Made by a program: the position numbers and the translations under genes. This document shows positions 8,019-12,054 of a stretch of DNA of 12,054 bases, piece after piece. Numbering within the stretch: position 1 is the first letter of the stretch; each line of letters begins with the position of its first letter. The notes under the pieces were generated by a model that ran no database searches, had not been told where the DNA came from, and saw nothing but the letters and a program-made list of their open reading frames with translations. Source of the stretch: Planctomycetota bacterium (GTDB taxonomy: Bacteria; Planctomycetota; Phycisphaerae; UBA1845; UTPLA1); NCBI GenBank assembly GCA_027295245.1, contig JAPULF010000519.1, forward strand, positions 1 to 12,054. Direction: 5' to 3'.

Positions 8019-8656
8019 CAGTCTTCAGTTGGTTTGGCGGGCCGCATGGACTCGGGCTGGCGCTCGAGAATCTGATCCACGAGCCCGTATTCCAGGGCTT
8101 CGGTCGGATCCAACCAGAGATTGCGGTCGCAGTCCTTTTGAATTTTTTTCTTGTCGGTGCCGGTGTGCTTGGCCCATATGCCATAAAGGACATCGCGAAG
8201 TCGGAGTATCTCTTTCGCCTCGATGGACAGGTCGGTCGCCACGCCCTGCATGACGCCGCCGATGAGTGGCTGGTGAAGCAGGATACGCGAATGGGGCAGG
8301 GCAAATCGCTTGCCCTTCGCCCCGCCGCTCAGCAGAATCGCGCCCATGCTGGCCGCCAAGCCGACACAATAGGTCGCCACGTCACACCGAAGAAAACACA
8401 TGGTGTCGTAGATCGCCAACCCGGCAGACACGCTGCCGCCCGGCGAATTAACGTAAAAGTGAATGTCCGAGTGCGGGTCCTTGTTCGACAGGAACAGCAT
8501 TTGGGCGACAATGACGTTTGCCATGTCGTCATCCATTGAGCCAGCCAGAAAAATGACCCGATCCTTCAGAAGCCTCGAGTAGATGTCATACGACCGCTCG
8601 CCGCGGCCGGTTTTCTCAATAACAAAGGGTATTAGCGTCGAATTCCCGGCGGCCAT
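8018..8656 (-). CDS. clpP: ClpP-family protease subunit with Asn in place of the triad Asp
   Basis: This 212-residue protein is a full-length ClpP with the typical N-terminal segment ([19 protein letters not shown]), NSPGGSV (70-76), the nucleophile motif [10 protein letters not shown] (Ser103) and the histidine motif [11 protein letters not shown] (His128). ClpP assembles as heptameric rings that degrade proteins unfolded by a Clp ATPase in the cytoplasm. Where E. coli ClpP has TERD with the catalytic Asp171, this copy has CDRN: residue 179 is Asn (AAT, complement of 8120-8122). The alignment is firm because EALEYGLVD follows as expected; a two-residue insertion after HQPL explains the offset. 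Asn at this position is known from Listeria ClpP1, which works with ClpP2. A strong AAGGAG lies 6 bases before the start. It follows the other clpP by 45 bases and overlaps the lipoprotein start by one base. Confidence 0.96.
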   Translation of the reverse strand: MAAGNSTLIPFVIEKTGRGERSYDIYSRLLKDRVIFLAGSMDDDMANVIVAQMLFLSNKDPHSDIHFYVNSPGGSVSAGLAIYDTMCFLRCDVATYCVGLAASMGAILLSGGAKGKRFALPHSRILLHQPLIGGVMQGVATDLSIEAKEILRLRDVLYGIWAKHTGTDKKKIQKDCDRNLWLDPTEALEYGLVDQILERQPESMRPAKPTED

Positions 8657-8701
8657 GCGACTCTCCTTGTCAAAGCCCTGTGCAACCTCACCCCAACGCG
8701 A

Positions 8702-9358
8702 CTACTTCTTGTCCTTTTTCTCGTCCGGCTTGACGTGCGGCTCGACAATCTCGTCGACCAGCCCCCATTCCACTGCCTCCTTTGGATCCAGGAACCGATC
8801 CCGCTCGGTCTCTTCCTCGATTTTTTCCGCGGTCATGTTCGAATGTTTCGCGAGGATCGCATTCATCGCCTTTTTGTCACGGAGAATCTCCTCCGCCTGA
8901 ATGCGAATGTCCTCCGCCGCGCCGGTGATGCCGCCCCACGGCTGGTGCAGCATGATCTTACTGTTCGGCAGGGCGTACCGCTTGCCCTTCGTGCCGGCCG
9001 CGAGGATGACCGCCCCTCCGCTCGCGGCCTGACCGATCGAATAGGTCGCAATGCCGCATGTCAGGTGCTGCATGGTGTCGTAGATCGCAAGGGTCTGATC
9101 CACCATGCCGCCCGGACAGTTGATGTACAGGTTGATGTCCTGGTCTTTCTTGAGACTCTGAAGATACAACATCCGCATGATCACCAAACTCGCCGTCCGG
9201 TCGTTAATCGGCCCGGCCATGAAGATGATGCGATTTTCGAGGAGCAGGTCCTCGATCGACATCTCACGATAACGCTGGTAGGGCGCCGGCCCTTGGGCAT
9301 AGGCGCCCATCAGTGGCGGGTGCATCGTCTCGCCCATGATTCTCACCTGATTGTCCAT
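8702..9358 (-). CDS. clpP: ClpP-family protease subunit with complete Ser-His-Asp triad
   Basis: A ClpP homologue of 218 residues from the start chosen here. In the longer reading from 9415 (237 residues) the triad is Ser132, His157 and Asp206; subtract 19 for this start. The 25- and 49-residue spacings equal those of E. coli ClpP. The nucleophile motif is GQAASGGAVIL, with Gly after the serine where most ClpPs have Met, and the oxyanion-strand motif is NCPGG instead of NSPGG. The C-terminus is charged (PDEKKDKK). The start at 9358 has AAGGGA 6 bases upstream; the ATG at 9415 has AGGA 5 bases upstream and is a real alternative, and the ATG at 9373 is weaker. The gene follows tig by about 120 bases and precedes a second, divergent clpP, so a mixed ClpP1/ClpP2 tetradecamer is likely. 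No Clp ATPase gene is in the window. Confidence 0.96.
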   Translation of the reverse strand: MDNQVRIMGETMHPPLMGAYAQGPAPYQRYREMSIEDLLLENRIIFMAGPINDRTASLVIMRMLYLQSLKKDQDINLYINCPGGMVDQTLAIYDTMQHLTCGIATYSIGQAASGGAVILAAGTKGKRYALPNSKIMLHQPWGGITGAAEDIRIQAEEILRDKKAMNAILAKHSNMTAEKIEEETERDRFLDPKEAVEWGLVDEIVEPHVKPDEKKDKK

Positions 9359-9383
9359 GTGCTTTCCCTTCATCAATTCCGCG

Positions 9384-9409
9384 TCGGGACCGCGAGGGTG
9401 GAGTCCCGA
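9384..9409. repeat. Inverted repeat between tig and clpP
   Basis: Perfect 7-base arms TCGGGAC/GTCCCGA around a 12-base loop. It lies 25 bases before the preferred clpP start at 9358 and would fall inside the coding region if the start at 9415 were used. No T-run follows, so it is more likely an mRNA processing or stabilising hairpin than a terminator. Confidence 0.4.
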
Positions 9410-9477
9410 GGACATCTGTGTCCTGGGCCGCGCCCGAGTGCACGGCTATATCACATGACACCGAGTTTGCGGCGCCG

Positions 9478-11076
9478 TCATTTCTTAGTAGTCTTCTTCT
9501 TCTTTGTCGGAGACTTTGTCGTCTTGGTCTTTGCCACTTTTGACGCCTCAGTCTTTTTCTTTGTCGCCCCGGATGCCGAATCCTTCTTTTTTGCCGCCTT
9601 CGGTTTCACCTCGGCTTCGGTAATCTTGGCCTTTTCCAGAATGTGGTCCAGGCACTTGTCGTCACGCAATTGCAGATACAGCGACTCCAAACCGTTTTCG
9701 CGCCCCAACTCGTCACGCACCCGGTCGAATCGGCGGCCGTAGGCCCGTGCGATCGCCGCAATCTGGCCGTTGATCTCCTCTTCGGTCACCTTTATTTCGA
9801 GCTTCTCGGCGATCTCCTCCAGAATGAAGTGCAACTTCAATTCATTCACGGCCTGCTCTCGGGCCCCGGTTCGCAACTCGTCTGCGTGCTTGTCGATCTC
9901 CGCTTGCGGCACGCCTTTTCGACGCAGCTCGACTACGCGGCGGGTCACCGTCCGCTCCGTCTGCCGTGTTGAAAGCCCCTCCGGCAACTCCAACTTGACG
10001 CTCGTCAAGAGTTGTTCGGCGATCTGGCGCCGCATGCCGGACTGAAGTTCCTGATGCAGCCGCCCTTCCATCGATTCCTTGACCCAGGCCCGATATTCCT
10101 TCTCGGACTCGAATCCCAAGGACTCCATGTACGCCTTGTCAATCTCGGGAAGCTTCATTCGCTTGATATCGTTCAAGGTGAATTCGAATTCGGCCTCCTT
10201 GCCACGCAGGTCTGCACGATCGTAATCGGTCGGAATCTTTCCCTTGAATACCTTCTTGTCACCGGTCTTGCAGCCCTTGACCTTTTTGCCGAAGTCCTCG
10301 AACGTCACGCCCTCGACCCATTGGGGCCGGGCCGCAACCTGGATGTTTTCGGCCGTCTTGACCTCCTCGCCGTCCACCGTCACCCGCAGGTCGCAAATGA
10401 GCAAATCGTCGTCCTCGACCTTTCCATCGATGACCGGTACATAGTTGCCGCGCCGCGCCCGAATTCGATCGATTTCGGACGAAATATCGTCGTCCGTGAT
10501 TTTCAGCGTCGGCTTCTCGATCGCAATGCCATCGAGTTCCGGCAACTCGAATTCGGGCTTTACTTCGACTTCACATCTGAATTCGAACGGTCCCTCATCC
10601 GGCAGTCGCATGTGGCGCAGGGCGGTCGTCAGATCCACGAGCCGTTCTTGACCGTCGCCCTCTTTTTTCTTGTCGGTGATCGTCACCCACATGAGCGGGT
10701 CACCCAAGACCTTGATCTCCTCCTTGTCGATCGCGGCCATATAGGCATTCGACACGATCTTGGTCGTGACTTGCTCGCCCACCTCGCGCCCGAACCGCTT
10801 TTCGACGAGCCGTCGCGGCGCCCGACCCCGGCGAAAGCCGGGAATCACGGAGTCGGAGATCAACTCCTGATACTGGGAATCCTGCTCGGAATCGATGCTC
10901 TCGCGCGGGACGGAAACGGTCATCTTCTTGCGTAAGACGCCCGCTTCCGTAACCGAGACCTTGATCACCTTCTTGAGCTGCGCCTGAATGTCTTCCGAGG
11001 ATTCGTCCTGCTCGGCCTCCGCAACCGAAACGTCCTTTTCGTCGGTGGTGTTGCCGGTATTCTGGTCGTCTGCCAT
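9478..11076 (-). CDS. tig: Trigger factor (ribosome-associated chaperone)
   Basis: This 532-residue protein is a trigger factor, the chaperone that binds the ribosome exit tunnel and shields nascent chains. The ribosome-binding signature GFRRGRAP is at 80-87 (family GFRxGKxP). An FKBP-like PPIase domain spans about 220-305 (VDGEE at 234-238, LRGKEAEFEF at 290-299) and the helical substrate-binding arms about 310-490. It is about 100 residues longer than E. coli trigger factor (432). The excess is an acidic N-terminal extension (1-34), an insertion around 134-160, and a Lys-rich tail (491-532). The PPIase domain lacks the family's IPGFE loop and the conserved Phe of IDFTG, so isomerase activity is doubtful. 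The start is set by AGGAAGG 7 bases before the ATG at 11076; the frame stays open to 11313, but that part does not look like trigger factor. Two clpP genes follow, as in many bacteria. Confidence 0.96.
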   Translation of the reverse strand: MADDQNTGNTTDEKDVSVAEAEQDESSEDIQAQLKKVIKVSVTEAGVLRKKMTVSVPRESIDSEQDSQYQELISDSVIPGFRRGRAPRRLVEKRFGREVGEQVTTKIVSNAYMAAIDKEEIKVLGDPLMWVTITDKKKEGDGQERLVDLTTALRHMRLPDEGPFEFRCEVEVKPEFELPELDGIAIEKPTLKITDDDISSEIDRIRARRGNYVPVIDGKVEDDDLLICDLRVTVDGEEVKTAENIQVAARPQWVEGVTFEDFGKKVKGCKTGDKKVFKGKIPTDYDRADLRGKEAEFEFTLNDIKRMKLPEIDKAYMESLGFESEKEYRAWVKESMEGRLHQELQSGMRRQIAEQLLTSVKLELPEGLSTRQTERTVTRRVVELRRKGVPQAEIDKHADELRTGAREQAVNELKLHFILEEIAEKLEIKVTEEEINGQIAAIARAYGRRFDRVRDELGRENGLESLYLQLRDDKCLDHILEKAKITEAEVKPKAAKKKDSASGATKKKTEASKVAKTKTTKSPTKKKKTTKK

Positions 11077-11127
11077 CGATCGCCCTTCCTGCCCGAACGA
11101 CTCTCGTCCGATGCAAATCCGCGCACG

Positions 11128-11165
11128 AAAAAAGCCGGTCAGGCATTCCGTAGAGCCCGACCGAC
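11128..11165 (-). terminator. Intrinsic terminator or attenuator hairpin upstream of tig
   Basis: On the minus strand an 11-base-pair stem (5' arm 11165-11155, 3' arm 11144-11134, two G-U pairs) closes a 10-base loop and is followed directly by six Ts (11133-11128). The two wobble pairs become A-C mismatches in a plus-strand transcript, so the structure is specific to minus-strand RNA. It ends 51 bases before the tig start and no promoter is evident between, so it is more likely an attenuator in the tig leader than a simple end of the PilZ transcript, 287 bases past the PilZ stop. Confidence 0.55.
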
Positions 11166-11253
11166 TCGATGTCGATCCAAGCAGCTTCGTCCGCCCGCGG
11201 CCAACGCCTGACCTCTTGTCGGTACCCCGCGGTCGCCAGGTTTTTGACGAACC

Positions 11254-11279
11254 GGAACGGTCACTCCATTCACCGTCCC
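11254..11279 (-). promoter_or_regulatory. Hairpin in the tig leader
   Basis: The minus-strand RNA can pair GGGACGGT (11279-11272) with ACCGTTCC (11261-11254) over 8 base pairs with one G-U, around a 10-base loop. On the plus strand the same pair is an A-C mismatch, so the structure fits a minus-strand transcript. It may be part of a folded leader that works with the terminator-like hairpin downstream. Confidence 0.35.
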
Positions 11280-11363
11280 GACTCCAGGAAAACGTCCGAT
11301 CTCCGGCATTCAAGACGGCCTTGATTGTACGCCGCCTCTGCCGGAACCTCTGCCTTCCTCCGG

Positions 11364-11392
11364 AGGATACGTGCCGAAGAACACATCGTCAA
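11364..11392 (-). promoter_or_regulatory. Sigma70-like promoter candidate for tig
   Basis: On the minus strand TTGACG (11392-11387) and TATCCT (11369-11364) are 17 bases apart; the -35 matches 5 of 6 consensus bases and the -10 4 of 6. The predicted start is near 11357. A perfect palindrome TCCTCCGGAGGA (11356-11367) overlaps the -10 and the start point, where a bound repressor could block transcription. It would drive tig and the following clp genes. Confidence 0.5.
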
Positions 11393-11451
11393 CCCCGGTC
11401 ACGCGCTCGGAGGATAACGGACGAGGAAGCGGCAAGATCGCGCAATTCTCG

Positions 11452-11859
11452 CTATCCGCCGGGCTCCCGACCAAACTCCGCGCCCACTTCATGGACCATG
11501 CCGTTGATGTGGCGGCAACGCCTGACGACCGCCCATTTCTCGACCGTCCCGCCACCGTCGCCGATGGGCAGCTTCAGCATGAGGTTCGCGCCGCGAGGAA
11601 GCATGATTCCCGACAGAAACGCAAGCCCGTGCTGCGACACGTTTCGAAGCCGAACACGAATCACGCGCTCCGGTATCATCGTGTTTTCATCGGGGGATTT
11701 GACCGTCACGATGACCGACATCCCCCGCAACCTGAATCGTTCCGATCTTCGCTTTGAATCCGCTACCTCGTTTTCGTTCCTGTCGAGTTCATCCAGGATG
11801 AAACCGATTTCATCGGGTGACAAACGAAGGTCGCAAATGGGCTGTGCTTGACTCGACAT
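11452..11859 (-). CDS. PilZ-domain protein, predicted c-di-GMP receptor
   Basis: This 135-residue protein has the two c-di-GMP-binding motifs of PilZ domains: RxxxR (Arg37 to Arg41 in RRSERFR) and [D/N]xSxxG (NVSQHG, 73-78). The rest fits the PilZ barrel: SVIVTV strand, LPRGANLMLKLPI (87-99), and a final strand VHEVGAEFG (122-130). Residues 1-35 form a probable helix (LSPDEIGFILDELDR) before the domain. There is no catalytic or membrane segment, so it is probably a small cytoplasmic receptor that acts through a partner. The start has GGAG 5 bases upstream. It lies 375 bases upstream of tig in the same direction, separated by a promoter and a terminator-like hairpin, so it is probably its own unit. 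Confidence 0.88.
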   Translation of the reverse strand: MSSQAQPICDLRLSPDEIGFILDELDRNENEVADSKRRSERFRLRGMSVIVTVKSPDENTMIPERVIRVRLRNVSQHGLAFLSGIMLPRGANLMLKLPIGDGGGTVEKWAVVRRCRHINGMVHEVGAEFGREPGG

Positions 11860-11983
11860 GCTCGCTCCGCAACTGACCCCGACCCCATGATGCCCGACCC
11901 GCCGGCCTGCAATCGTTGGGGTCTGCTTCCGACTGTCGCTTTGTCAGCCACAAACTCGGACCCGTACGTCGGTCGCATCATCC

Positions 11984-11996
11984 CCGATCAGATCGG
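11984..11996. repeat. Dyad CCGATC-A-GATCGG upstream of the PilZ gene
   Basis: Six-base perfect arms around one base, about 125 bases upstream of the PilZ start. On the minus strand it overlaps a TTGACC hexamer that could be a -35, but no good -10 follows at 16-18 bases. It could be an operator; a promoter is not supported. Confidence 0.3.
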
Positions 11997-12002
11997 TCAA
12001 GT

Positions 12003-12032
12003 GCGGCTTTGGCCCGAGCGAAGCTAAGCCGC
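12003..12032. repeat. Hairpin at the right edge, REP-like candidate
   Basis: GCGGCTT (12003-12009) pairs with AAGCCGC (12026-12032), with a small inner AGC-GAA-GCT hairpin (12017-12025) beside an unpaired TGGCCCG. This outer-stem plus inner-stem form is typical of short intergenic palindromic repeats. On the plus strand a GTTTT patch follows 12 bases later, so a weak plus-strand terminator for a gene outside the window is an alternative. Confidence 0.35.
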
Positions 12033-12054
12033 TCATACGGGTCGTTTTGAACGC

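Larger units (their letters stand above)
11077..11451 (-). promoter_or_regulatory. Leader/intergenic region between the PilZ gene and tig
   Basis: This 375-base stretch has no supported gene. In the direction of tig transcription it contains a promoter candidate (11364-11392), a 12-base palindrome overlapping its -10 (11356-11367), a hairpin whose wobble pair favours the minus-strand transcript (11254-11279), a strong terminator-like hairpin with six Ts (11128-11165), and the tig ribosome binding site. The tig mRNA would have a leader of about 280 bases. I recognise no known riboswitch class. Confidence 0.6.

Noticed and set aside
8735..9742. Plus-strand frame of 335 codons over clpP and the end of tig
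   Set aside because: It is antisense to two clearly recognised genes; its Phe/Val-rich end is the complement of the lysine-rich tail of trigger factor.
11077..11313. In-frame 79-codon N-terminal extension of trigger factor
   Set aside because: The extension does not resemble trigger factor, overlaps the terminator-like hairpin, and the ATG at 11076 has an excellent AGGAAGG site.
11895..12000. TTGACC as the -35 of a PilZ promoter
   Set aside because: No acceptable -10 hexamer occurs 16-18 bases downstream.
11863..12054. Possible C-terminal end of an upstream gene entering from the right edge on the minus strand
   Set aside because: A frame of about 35 codons to a TGA exists, but it is too short to distinguish from chance and crosses the hairpin at 12003-12032.

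Overview
The window carries only minus-strand genes. The gene set (tig, then two different tandem clpP genes, then a lipoprotein; a PilZ protein; a giant FHA/coiled-coil membrane protein) and the high G+C suggest a chromosomal segment of a Planctomycetota-like, possibly Phycisphaerae-like, bacterium. That placement is an inference from gene order and protein style, not a database result. I see no mobile elements, CRISPR arrays, tRNA or rRNA genes.

Layout, in the direction of transcription (high to low coordinates). 11860-12054 is an upstream region with a dyad and a hairpin. 11452-11859 encodes a small PilZ (c-di-GMP receptor type) protein. 11077-11451 is a leader/intergenic region with a good sigma70-like promoter, a wobble-paired hairpin and a strong terminator-like hairpin with a six-T run just before trigger factor. 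9478-11076 is tig, with an acidic N-terminal extension, a degenerate PPIase domain and a lysine-rich tail. 8702-9358 is a ClpP with an intact Ser-His-Asp triad. 8018-8656 is a second ClpP in which the triad Asp is replaced by Asn. 7362-8018 is a predicted lipoprotein whose start codon overlaps the stop of the second clpP (TGATG). 6762-7361 is a 600-base gap with a promoter candidate and several palindromes. From 6761 to the left edge a single open frame of 2253 codons continues out of the window: two FHA domains, a linker, about 1300 residues of coiled coil, one membrane segment and the start of an extracytoplasmic region that resembles polysaccharide co-polymerase (Wzz/GumC) proteins.

How the parts may work together: tig and the two clpP genes form a protein-quality-control block (nascent-chain chaperone plus a probably mixed ClpP1/ClpP2 protease). 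The lipoprotein is translationally coupled to it, which is unusual, and no clpX or other Clp ATPase gene lies in the window. The giant FHA protein is likely a separate transcription unit and looks like a cytoplasm-to-envelope scaffold. The most interesting elements are the giant protein with its complementary FHA defects, the Asp-to-Asn ClpP, the clpP-lipoprotein coupling, and the attenuator-like tig leader.
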